In this document: piece after piece, positions 32,801 to 43,200 of the stretch
Layout: each line of letters opens with the position of its first letter
How positions within the stretch are numbered: position 1 is the stretch's first letter
Assembly (NCBI GenBank): GCA_006538405.1
Contig: BJKQ01000001.1
Coordinates: 3,906,001-3,970,000 of the forward strand
From: Hansfordia pulvinata
Lineage: Eukaryota > Ascomycota > Sordariomycetes > Xylariales
Length of the DNA: 64,000 nt
Reading direction: 5' to 3'
The notes under the pieces: generated by a model
Database searches by the model: none
The model's input: only the letters and a program-made list of their open reading frames with translations
What the model was told of the DNA's origin: nothing
Translations under genes and position numbers: made by a program

Positions 32801-35102
32801 AAAGAGACCTTCAGCCGTCTTGTACTTCTCGAAGAGGTCAATCAGCTGAACGGGGCCGAGAAGCTCAGAGTACTTTGTGGCGACGTTGACGACAATCTGC
32901 AGGTTCTGTCGGATGTTGGCAGCCATCATGGCATCTAAGCACTCCAGAGACTGCTCAACGGACATCTGACCAAAGTGGTTGATGAGCCATTCGGCGTTGA
33001 AGTTGGGCATGCCGGGTAGTTGCACAAGCACCCTCTTGACGGCCGCGGGTCCTCGTACAACTCGACCGCGCGTTGGAAAAGACCGTATTGTTCACACATG
33101 GTAGCGATGCGTTGCTTGTCAAACTGGGTGAACATGTTGTTACCAAGAATTGCATCGGCGACCTGAGGCGCGCTCTGCAGGTTCATTTCCAGAAGACGAG
33201 TCTGAAGCTGGGCATGCTCCGGGCGGTTGTCCTTGATGACGTCCAAGAGGAAGGAGGTGGTCTGTTGGACAAGACCCTTGGCCTGGAAAATGTTGACGAC
33301 CAGGGTGATGTCAATCAGAGGGCCGGACTCGTTGTTAACCAACCGGCTGGCGAACTCGCTGCCCCTGTCGGGGTTCGTGCTGACAATGTGCTGGAGGATG
33401 TTGGTCCATTCGGGCTGGTAGCCGGTCTTCTGTACGTATTCCAGGATTTGGTCGTACTGGCCCAGCTCGGCCAGCGCAGGCACGACCTTGTGGTGAGTGC
33501 CGGCCTTGAAGTAGACCGTCAGGGCCAAGCTGGTGTCGTGCGGGCGGATTTGGTCACCAAGCTCCTCGCAGAAGTCGAGCTTGCCCTCCTTCAGCCACTT
33601 CTCAAGCAGATGCTTGCGCTCCTGAGCCAGAACGGGAGCCGCCAGCTCCAGGGTCTCCGTCTTGTTCAGGGGCGTAGTCTTGTCCAGGAGCATACCAAAG
33701 TACTGCAGGATGTAGGACATCTTGCCAGGCTGCTGGGGTAGACTCTTGAACTTGTTGATGGTGTCGATGGTGCGCAAGAAGCCACGCGGCGAGTTGGCTG
33801 CCACCTTGGCAGCAGCCTCGTACTCGCCCGAGGTGAAGAGCTGCTGGAACTGGCCTGCGTACAGCTGGTCTGCGCCGGGCAAACCAGCACGAGAAGCCAT
33901 CTTTACGGCAATATCCGTGTTGGCGGGGTTCTGGAGGAGGTAGTCGATCATGTTGGCCTCGTCGACGGACACATAGAGCACCTGACCCTTGCGGTTGATG
34001 CCGACAATACCAGCCGAGTCGGTGTCACCGCACGTTGTGAAGATGGTGTCGCTGGAGATGCGGTTCATGAAGATGGTGGAACCAGTTTCAAGGTCGTAGA
34101 GATGGATGAAGCCGAACTTGGTCACCATGTAGATGACACCGTATTTCTGCGAGACCTGCATGGCAACCGGGAAATCGTTGTTGGCCTCGGGTGGGAAGAA
34201 AATGTCGACAGCCTTCTTCTGGAAGGGGGCGTTGGCTTCGGGGTGGTCGATCTCGACAATGTGCAGCTTGGCACCGGTGGCCGTCCGGGCAGCGAAGGTG
34301 AAGACCTTGGTATCGGCAGGCTGGCCTTCCAACCGCAGAGTACCAAACGTCGCAGCATGACCCTCGATGGCTTGACTAATGCCACGGTCCTTGGAGTAGA
34401 GCTGCATACTACCCACGACACGGCCCTGCTGCTGCGAGATGCCGACGACAGCCATCCACTTTCCGTCGCTGTTAATACGGTAGTTGATGATTTGGCAACC
34501 CTGCAGAAGTAGTGTCAGTGAGTGGACCAAGTCACGATATGGGTAGAGGACAGAAGAGGGATGCATACGGCAAGGTTGGCGTTGCGCTTGAAGACCTCAA
34601 CCGGGTTGGCCTGGTTGGCGTCGAAGACATCCCAGTGGAAGACGGCGGTTTCAGTGACCAAGCCCAGGGTTGTGTCGGAAACCCACTTCCAGAAGACGAC
34701 ATCCTCATTCATAGTAGCCGACTTGAGCTTCTTCTTGCCCTCCAGGTCGAAGATCTGCAGTGTCCGCGACTGGGCGCGTAGGGCAATGACCTGCTTCGAC
34801 CAGTGCATGATGGCACTGTCGGCACGAATCGGTCTGCGGATGACATTGTTGCCGTTCTTTAGCTCAACAATGATAACGTCGGGGAGCCATCGGCTTTTTG
34901 TTCTCGAATGCAGATGAAGCTGTCGGATTCTAAGGTCTGTGGAGTGGTCGAGGATTAGCTACCAAGAGCATGGGCGAGGGCTTGGAGGGGGTCGAGTGGT
35001 GGGTGCAACACATACACAGGTGTTGAAGCCGATGCTATTCGAGTCAACGCCGACGCTGGAGAGCTGCAGCAGCTCCTGGAACTTGATGGGCAACGGCGGC
35101 AT
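29847..35102 (-). CDS. CHC1: Clathrin heavy chain, with five apparent one-base frame losses
   Basis: Exons are 35016-35102 (or 35018-35102), 34569-34936, 30251-34500 and 29847-30200. Similarity to clathrin heavy chain is continuous from [20 protein letters not shown] through the beta-propeller, linker and seven CHC repeats to a Gly/Pro-rich tail ending PTGFGF. The reading frame however loses one base at five places: the C runs at 34881-34884, 33048-33050, 32511-32513, 31534-31536 and 30950-30952. At each site the protein continues without gap in the next frame and the disrupted residue is proline. With one C counted at each, the length is 1687 residues, as in other clathrin heavy chains (about 1680). 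The triskelion leg coats endocytic and Golgi vesicles. Intron 1 has two possible donors two bases apart; see findings. Because the protein is highly conserved outside the five points, I treat it as a functional gene with sequence errors rather than a pseudogene. Confidence 0.9.
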
Positions 35103-36336
35103 GATGGCGGATTACATGGAACACAACCAGAGGTGGCGGAGTGGCTGCTGGAGAGCTACTGCCGCAGCGGCTGGGCGCGAACGAAGAGAGCGTGAAGAAC
35201 CTCCAGAGGGTCTTGTTGGTGAAAAGAGATCTGTAGACAGGCGAGGTTTGTCAGGAAGGCGTCAGACGGATTGCAGAACACAGGGCACGATGAGCGTTGA
35301 GATGTGTTGACGTGGTGACTGAGGGCGAGAGCGCGCAACCTGGCCTCATGCACGAGGTACTTACGTGCGGATTGGAAGGAAAGCGGAAGCGCGAGTGACT
35401 GCCTGGACCCGTATTGTACAAACAGGACAGAGATGAAAAGGACGGGAATCAGATGCGGATGGCTGTACAATCGCGCAGGTGGGTGTAGAGGTAAGGAGGG
35501 CAAGGTGGTGGTGGTGGGTGAATGCGAGATTGGATACGGGTGAGGGCGAGAGAGAGTCAGGGCAACCTGCCTCCATCGAGAAAGGGGATCGTACCTCCCA
35601 TGTCAGCTTCGGCCAGCAGCGCGTACCTGTACTACAGTGGTGCGCTGGACCGTGTGGATGCAAGGGTCACTACTACGGGCTGCGACGAACTTTAGGTAGC
35701 CCTGAGTGGGCGTCGCCGCCAGATTGGGTACATGAACGATGCGAACAGTGTGCTCCTGTACTAACAGGCAACGTGGAAGCTGTCCAGGATGCGCGGCCGA
35801 TGCGCAGGTACCTCGACGCACCATTTCGAGACGGTGCGGCTACCTGTCGTTTCAGCTGTCGACATGTATCGCGCAGCAGCGACCAGCTCCATCACCAAGT
35901 ACCCGCGCACGCATCTGTCCGGCCTGCAGGCAGAGGCAGCGACAATCGTCGTCATGGGTGGTACTTCTTCCCCTGAGCTGGGGAAAGTGCGACTCTGCCG
36001 TGCCTGCCCAAGGCGATCCCCAGCCATGGCAGCTGCAGATTGGATTGATTCACAGGGCAATTGGATCCGCAGTTAGTCCCAGTAATACAATGATCTCCTT
36101 GACGGTGGCTCTATTCCAGGCAGTCGGCCGCTCAACCGACAGAACAAAACATCGCAAACGGCCACTGGCTCCGCCCATCGGCCCGGACTCACATCCCAGT
36201 CACTCTGCGATCGACCGTTTCCCTCCTTAACCACACCACACCACACCACACCCCACGTCTCGACGCCTTCTTGTCGCTGTTCCTTTTGTTCGTACTCTGA
36301 GCTATCTCCCGTCGTTATTTTCCGCCAGCCTACACC
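35103..36336. other. Divergent promoter region, clathrin / FMP32-like gene
   Basis: It contains the 5' leaders of both genes and a (CCACA)n array at 36231-36251 about 90 bp before the FMP32-like start. Frames in it look like chance. Confidence 0.55.
36231..36251 (+). repeat. CCACA pentanucleotide array
   Basis: Four near-perfect CCACA units lie in the probable 5' leader of the FMP32-like gene. Confidence 0.85.
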
Positions 36337-37206
36337 ATGTCGAATCCAGCCGTCCTACAGTCGCTGCCCGCATTCTTGCTCCCCCGCCTCAGCTGGCGCA
36401 CCCCTATCAAGTCTGCCCACATCACCCGCGCCGTCGCCGCGCATTCTCGGTTGCAAAGTCAGCCATGGCAGGCGCCTCGGTCGGCGACCATGCACACCTC
36501 GTGCAGTACGAGCCGCCATGCTTCGAGGTCCCCGGGACTCCATTACTCGCTCAGACGCCCGGCCTGCGGAGGGCCTTCCACGCCACGGCACCCCGCGGCC
36601 GGGATCACCACTTCGACACACTCAAGTTTGTGCAGCGCCTGCAAGCCGAGGGCTTCTCGGAAGACCAGTCTGTCGCCATGATGAAGACCCTCAACGACGT
36701 CATTGAGGAGAGGTGAGTAGTACCTGGGCCCCCCCTCCAAGTCGCTTAGGAGCTCACGCGTGGTCTCTTTTCTTAGCATCCAGAACCTTACCCGCACCAT
36801 GGTTCTGCGTGAAGACGCCACGAAGGCCACCTACACGCAGAAGGTCGATTTCGCCAAGCTGCGCTCCGAGCTTCTCTCCGCCGACAGCACCGAATCCAAC
36901 ACGACCCGCGCGGCACACGAGCGTCTGACCAACGAGCTCAACAAGCTGAACAACCGTCTGCGGGACGAAATTGGGCGTACCCAGGCTTCCGTACGACTTG
37001 ACCTCAATCTTGAGAAGGGCCGCATCCGCGAGGAGGCCGTCAGCCAAGAACTCAAGATCAAGGAGACGGAGACCAAGATTGAGCAGGAGCTGGCAGCGCT
37101 GCGTGAGAAGCTGGAACAAGTCAAGTTCCAGACTCTCCAGTGGCTCATGGGTGTCTGCACCGGTTTTGCCGCCCTGCTTCTTGGTGCCTGGCGTCTACTT
37201 ATGTGA
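36337..37206 (+). CDS. FMP32: FMP32/CCDC90-like mitochondrial coiled-coil protein (DUF1640), one frame loss near the N-terminus
   Basis: Exon 2 (36777-37206) and the 3' part of exon 1 (to 36712) read RDHHFDTLKFVQRLQAEGF, MMKTLNDVIEESIQNLTRTM, a long coiled coil and a terminal membrane helix (LQWLMGVCTGFAALLLGAWR). This is the DUF1640 pattern of Fmp32 and the MCUR1/CCDC90 family, inner-membrane proteins linked to complex IV assembly or the calcium uniporter. The best start, ACACCATGT at 36337, opens a Leu/Arg-rich mitochondrial presequence but in a different frame. The frames connect if one C is missing in the run at 36530-36533, turning RHASRSP into GTPLLAQTPGLRRAF; that gives 268 residues. 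Without it the first in-frame ATG is 36465 and the protein is 225 residues with a poorer presequence. The intron (36713-36776) is standard. Confidence 0.78.
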
Positions 37207-38017
37207 GCGATCACTGGTCTGGGCCGAGATGAAAGTGGCGTAATCATTGAGAACATAGAGAATAGAAATGGTTGAGAATACCAAAAGCTTGCAAAGTCGG
37301 TGCGTGTGTATGTGACAGGCTTCCATACCGCATCTTTATATGCTGGCAAGATCCACGTCGTCACCCATCCTGTGTAACTCGTGGCCGCATACTACTGGAG
37401 AGAGGTTGGCCATTACGGATGGGGTCAAACCTGACGGGGAAGACTTGAAAATAATTTTACCAGCTGATGCAAAGAAAATATGCCAGGTTTTACCACGCTA
37501 TTACCGCTCTGTAACATGTAGTGCATCAGTCAAGCTTGCTCTGGGTTCATCTTTCCAGCACCAGCTGCGAATACCTAATTCCTGTATCTTGGCTTCGCCA
37601 GTCTCACCCCTCGCGAGCCTATGTGTCCCTAAAAGTCGACTTTGGGAAACACTGCTCATTTCGGTCTTCGGCCCCTTTAGCCTCAGAGCCTCCTCCATAT
37701 TTAGAGACAATACGAGAGCCCTAGGTGGTCTAGGTAGGCCTAAAGTTGGTCCGCCGCGCTCTAGCTCCCAGGGCTGAGTTACCGCATCAGCACTGGAAGT
37801 GAGGCTTCCCAGGATGCGCTAGAGTTGGGGGCTGTGGTGTCGAGGCCCTCGTCTACCCACGAAGCCAACTTCGGCCGTCGCGTGTGCTTACTTAAAGACC
37901 GGCTGTGAGCCCGTCCGGTTCTGATGACAAAGGTATGAGACTTGACATTCATCTCAAATTCACCTGATATCCACTGTAAACCTCAAATCGGGTTTGCGCA
38001 TCGCCTCAGCCGCCGCC
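37207..38017. other. Intergenic region
   Basis: 3' end of the FMP32-like gene and 5' region of the next gene. Nothing else was seen. Confidence 0.55.
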
Positions 38018-38985
38018 ATGTTCCACAAGCGCCGCCCGGTTCTCCGGAAGAAGTTCAACCCGAAGAGACGGGCAGCCTCGAGACACTGCGAGCCGGAGAT
38101 CACACGGCTGCCCGTCTTCGTCACGGCCGACGTGCCCGCAGAGGTGAGAGCACCCGGGCGAGACAGCCCGCCACGATCGGCCCGCCCTTTGGGGCCAGGA
38201 CCCTATCACCAGTTTGCTAACGGGAGCGGGTTCGGATACAGGCAATCGAGGACTTTCTCAGGACGACGGCGGGCCTCTACGACGCCGAACTCAACGACAT
38301 CCTGCCCACGCTCATGACGAGCGGCGACTTCGCCGCGCAGGCGACGCCCGCGCGCGCGCCGCACAAGCAGACCCCGGAGAGCCTGGGCCGGCTGGCCGCC
38401 GCCGCGGCCGGGGGCCAGTCGCCGTTCGTCGGCTCGACGCAGCTCGAGCTGGACGAGCTCTTCTGCAAGGGCAACGCGGCGGAGGAGCAGTGGACGCGCG
38501 GGACGTGGGCGTGCCTGGACGCGCTGTCGTGCCGGGCCGAGGAGGGCTCGCCGTACAGCCGCACGGTCCTGCTGGCCAGCAACGAGCCGGACATGGAGGA
38601 GGAGTACTTTGTGTGCGTCAAGACGTGCCGGGTGCGCTTCGAGGACCTGGGCGGCGAGGCCGCGCGCATCGAGACGTTCAGCTGCTGCCCGTCCGAGGTC
38701 GGGCAGGCCAGCTGCCTGTCCGTGTCCCCGCGAGCCGAGGACCGCGGCGAGCGCCGCGCCGCCGTGTCCTTCGGCGTCAACAACGACAGGGACTACACGC
38801 CGGAGCACCTCGCGCGGCAGCCGCCGGTGGAGGGCGCGGGCGCGGGCGCGAAAGAAGGGTCCGTCTGCATCGTGGTCGAGCGGAAGCTCCCGGGCGGCGT
38901 GGACGGGCCTCCGCCGGATAGTGAGGACGCTCAGGTGCTGATGGGAGGTGCCGCCGCCAAAAGACTGCTCAAGGGGGCGGCGTGA
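38018..38985 (+). CDS. Hypothetical protein, 289 residues
   Basis: Exons 38018-38143 and 38242-38985 are joined in phase 0 over a 98-nt intron that has a clear GCTAAC branch site and CAG acceptor. The N-terminus is very basic (MFHKRRPVLRKKFNPKRRAA). After the intron come a helical segment AIEDFLRTTAGLYDAELND and the sequence FVGSTQLELDELFCKG. A Cys-containing part follows: WTRGTWACLDALSCRAEEGS, then EEYFVCVKTCRVRFEDLGG and FSCCPSEVG. I do not recognise a family. The C-terminus is Gly/Pro-rich and the extreme end basic. The well-formed intron and the strong GC3 codon bias support a real gene. A nuclear or mitochondrial location would fit the basic N-terminus but is a guess. Confidence 0.6.
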
Positions 38986-40282
38986 TGAGAGAGGATCTCT
39001 CAATGTGTACCATGCATAGATGTACATGTAGTAACAGCGGTAGCTTTAACTGACAGCTCTCCGTGTCCCGTCCGCGGTTTACGCCAACACGTGAAGGGAG
39101 ACTACTCGTACGACGACTACAAGCGACAAGAAGACCACGCGGGCGCGTGTGCAGCAGTGCCGGGTGACGAATTGTGAGATGTACGCTCAATCATTGCGAT
39201 CCTCCCCATTGCCCGAAAGGACAGGGAAGCACCGCACCCAAGATTGTTCGTTTATTTCCTTCTCCATTCTGTTCGAGAGCGTTCAGTGGTCTTGGGCCGT
39301 CGCTAGGACTACCTCGCACCAAATGATACGTATATCTGTCCGAGAATGTGATATTTTGCGTTGTTCATATAGAATGAAGAAGAAAGGAAGGAAAATCAGT
39401 AAATGCCCGGGCTGGCCGTGAAGTTTTTATTGGCGGTCCAGATCGGGTACCCACTCGCCTGACCGGGCTGTCAGCCTACACGTGGGGGCGTGTGCCGGCC
39501 CGGCGGCTTCGCATTGGACGCACTGCAGTGGGAAAAGCGCGTCCTGGACAGTGATTATAATGCTTAGAGGCGCATACTCGTAGTACCTACACCGAACGAC
39601 GGCGACGACGATTGTCAAGACGCAGGATCATACCCATCTTGAATTCCTAGAACATGACCTTTAACTACTTCCAAAAGACGTGGAATTGCGATTGGCAAGG
39701 TCATGGAGAGGCTTTCGTAACAGGAACATTGGTGAACAAGGACCAGCAGGGGCCATGGCACTGCTCAGGTCGGCCGTGGACATTTCTAAAAACGATTGGA
39801 AACGTTTGCGCAGGATGACACGAATAACGCACACTGACGCCGCCCGCCTACCGCATAGGTACTTACTATCAGGATCGGTTTGTATGAGGACGCGCGGACT
39901 CTTGACTGTTCATCAGTCGAATGCATTCGCACATGAACGCGTGCATACCTACGTGAGCATGAGGGGACGGAGAGGGAAGGCGTTCCTTGTAGAACACCAG
40001 CACGCCGTCTGGGAGGTAGTAGTTGATCCGCATCATAATGCGTGCTTTCGGTGGGTCCTTATTCGACCCAGTAACACAAGTCAAGGCTCTGCAACGATCA
40101 TAGAGCCTATTGTCATAGCGGTTATTGTTCTGTTCATAGTCTTGTATTTCTAGGAGACTGTTTAAGGTGAGGTAAGAATATCACGTAAGACTAATCTGTT
40201 TGCCCAATAGAAACACGCCCTTACGCCTTGTTCACGCCATTCAGTATCCACGCGCTTTTCACTTCAAAGAAGATCAAGATTC
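38986..40282. other. Convergent intergenic region upstream of the PYC stop
   Basis: No supportable gene. A 157-codon frame at 39680-40153 with a hydrophobic end lacks an ATG start and any similarity. CTACTCGTACGAC and TACTCGTAGTAC copies of the recurrent word lie near 39102 and 39575. Confidence 0.5.
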
Positions 40283-43200
40283 CTAAGACTTGGCAATCTT
40301 GCACACCAGGTCGCTGCCGCCGACAGAGTCTCCTTCCTTGACCTGGAGTCCGTCGACCTTGCCGTTGTGGGGGGCGGAGATGACCATTTCCTGTCAGGTG
40401 TTAGTAAAGCAATAAAGGAAACTCAAGATACTCTCGGATTGACTCACCATCTTCATGGCGCTGAGAACTGCGATAGGGTCTCCCTTCTTCACCTCGGTAC
40501 CCTCGTGGACGCGAAGCTCGACAAGAACACCGGACATGGGGGCGCCGACCTGGCTGGTGTCGGTGGGGTCGGCCTTGGGGCGAGTGACGTTCTCGACGCT
40601 GGCCTTCTTGTCTTCAACGGTGACTTGGCGGACCTCGCCGTTCATCTCAAAGAAGACCTCACGCGAGCCCGTAGACTCGGAAAGAGGTCCGACCGCGAGC
40701 CTCTTGAGGATCAGGACCTTGCCCTTCTCCAGCTCAACGTGGAACTCCTCTCCGATCTCCGGGGCAGCAAGGAAGTACTTAGTTGGCAGAACGGAAAGGT
40801 CGCCGAACTTCTGGACGAACTTCTTGTAGTCGTCAAACACCTTGGGGTACATGTTGTACGACGCCAGGTCGGTGTCGCTGCAGGTGCCCCACTTCTGGAT
40901 GATCTCGGCACGAACCTTCTTCATGTCGGTGGGTGGGAGGAAAAGGCCAGGTCGCTTATCGAGCTTGCGACGGTTGCGAAGAGCCTTAGAGCGAAGGGGC
41001 TCAGGGAATCCCCCGTATGGCTGGCCCATCAAACCCTCGAGGAATTCCAAGACAGAGCCAGGGAAATCGAGCTGGTCAGCCTTGTCCACAACTTCTTGCG
41101 GGCTGAGCTTGTTGGAGACCATGAACTGGGCAAGGTCGCCGACCTGTGATCATTGTTAGTCAGAAACATCCCGTGTGCATCCGCGTATTGCGTGGTGATG
41201 GAATTTCAGCTGTTCACTTACCACCTTGGAGGTCGGGGTGACCTTGACAATGTCGCCAAGAAGATCATTGGCCTGCTCGTAGGCCTTCTTCGTCTCGGCC
41301 CACTGAGAACCAAGGCCAAGCTGCTGGGCCTGGAACATCATGTTTGTGAGCTGGCCGCCAGGGATCTCGTGCTCGAAGACCTCTGGGTCGGGGCCGGTCA
41401 AATGGGCCTCGAAAGGAGAGTAGACAAGACGAAGTTGCTGCCAGTACGTGTCGAGCGCGCGCACGTGCGCCGGGTTGAGACCAGTGTCGTTCTCAGTACC
41501 CTCCAGAGAGGCGAGCAGACCGTTGATGCTGCACTGAGAGGTCATGCCAGAAAGCGAGTCCGTGGCACAGTCGACAACGTCAGCGCCAGCCTGAGCAGCG
41601 GCGATCATCGAAGCCATGCTGACACCCGAAGAGTCGTGGGAGTGGACGTGGATGACGAGGTCAGGGTACTCCTTGCGAATGGAGCCCACCAGCAGGGTGG
41701 CGGCCTGAGGCTTGAGGACACCGGCCATGTCCTTGATGGAGATGATCTCGCATCCAAGGTCCACGAGCTTTCTGGTGAGAGACAGGTAGTACTCGAGGTT
41801 GTACTTTTTCTTCGGGTTCAACATGTCTCCGGAATAGCAGAGGGTACCCTCGCAAATTCCACCGGCGGCCTGGACAGCCTTGATACCGAGCTCGAGCTGG
41901 TCAATGTCGTTGAGGGCATCGAAAACTCTGAAGATGTCAACACCGTTCTTCTTGGCCTGTTCCACGAATTGGTAGATGGCGTTGTCGGGCAGCGCGCTGT
42001 AGGCGACACCGTTGGCACCGCGAAGCAGCATCTGGAAAGGAATGTTGGGCACGAGGGCGCGCATCTTGCGAAGACGGTCCCAGGGGTCCTCGTAGAGGAA
42101 GCGGTAAGCGACGTCGAAGGTGGCACCGCCCCAGCACTCCAGACTGTACAGGTTGGACAGCGCGTGGCTGGTCTCCTTGGCAATGCCGAGAAGGTCGACA
42201 GTGCGGACGCGAGTAGCCAGGAGAGACTGGTGGGCATCGCGCCAGGTGGTGTCCATCAGCAGAGTACCCTTGTTGGCACGAACGGCCTTAGCGAAAGCCG
42301 AAGGGCCCTGCTCAAGGAAAATCTTGCGCCAGCCCTGGGGAGAAGGCTGAGTGATGTCCAGCTCCGAACCGTCAGCGTTGCGCAGCACAGGCTGAATGAT
42401 TTCGCCCTTGAACTTGGGCTCGCCGACTTGGCCGGCAATGCTGCTTCCGTTGACGGAGAGATCACCGAGGTAGGCGAGGAGCTTCTGAGCACGGTTCTGG
42501 CTGCCAACGAGGTCGAACAGCTGAGGAGTGTCGTCAATGAAAGTTGTCCAGCAGTTGCCATCGATGAAGTTGGGGTGTGTGAGCAGAGATCCCAGGAAGG
42601 GGATGTTGGTCTTGACACCCCTGATTCTGAACTCGATCAGGGCTCGCAGGACCTTCCGCCTCGCGATCTCGTAGGTGGAGCCAGTGCAAATGCACTTGAC
42701 CAGCATGGAGTCGTAGAACGGCGTAATGACGGCGCCGGCGAAACCGTTGCCACCATCAAGACGCACACCGTTGCCACCTGCACTCCTGTAGACCTCGATC
42801 TTGCCAGTGTCGGGCGCAAAGCCACTGGCGGGGTCCTCGGTCGTGATACGGCACTGGATGGCAAAACCCCGGGTGCTAATACGGTCCTGTGTCAGACCAA
42901 GCTGTGGCAGAGTAGCACCAGCTGCAATCTGGATCTGCGCAGCGATAAGATCGATTCCACTGATCATCAGGGTTAGCACATCCATTTAATTACTGATGAA
43001 TTTGCTCAAAACATGGCTGCTTACCAGATTTCTTCGGTGATCGTGTGCTAAAATCCAAAAAGGGGCAGTTAGCAAGAGGAATGAAGACAAAGATAGACAC
43101 ATCTCAAAGATATTTACCTCAACTATTGTCGTGATGTGTTAGCATAGGCATTGTTCAGGGTTTCAGGTTACTGTGGTTGAATGGTGATTACAGAGAGGGA

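Noticed and set aside
32504..34884. Very short introns as explanation for the clathrin frame breaks
   Set aside because: At each break the amino acids on both sides are contiguous in clathrin, leaving no removable sequence; only one base is lacking.
39680..40153. 157-codon frame ending in a hydrophobic segment
   Set aside because: It starts at a non-ATG codon and the hydrophobic end is AT-rich intergenic sequence; no other support.
41153..42976. 607-codon plus-strand frame opposite pyruvate carboxylase
   Set aside because: It is the antisense shadow of the 1738-nt PYC exon, an effect of high GC3; the minus strand encodes the conserved enzyme.
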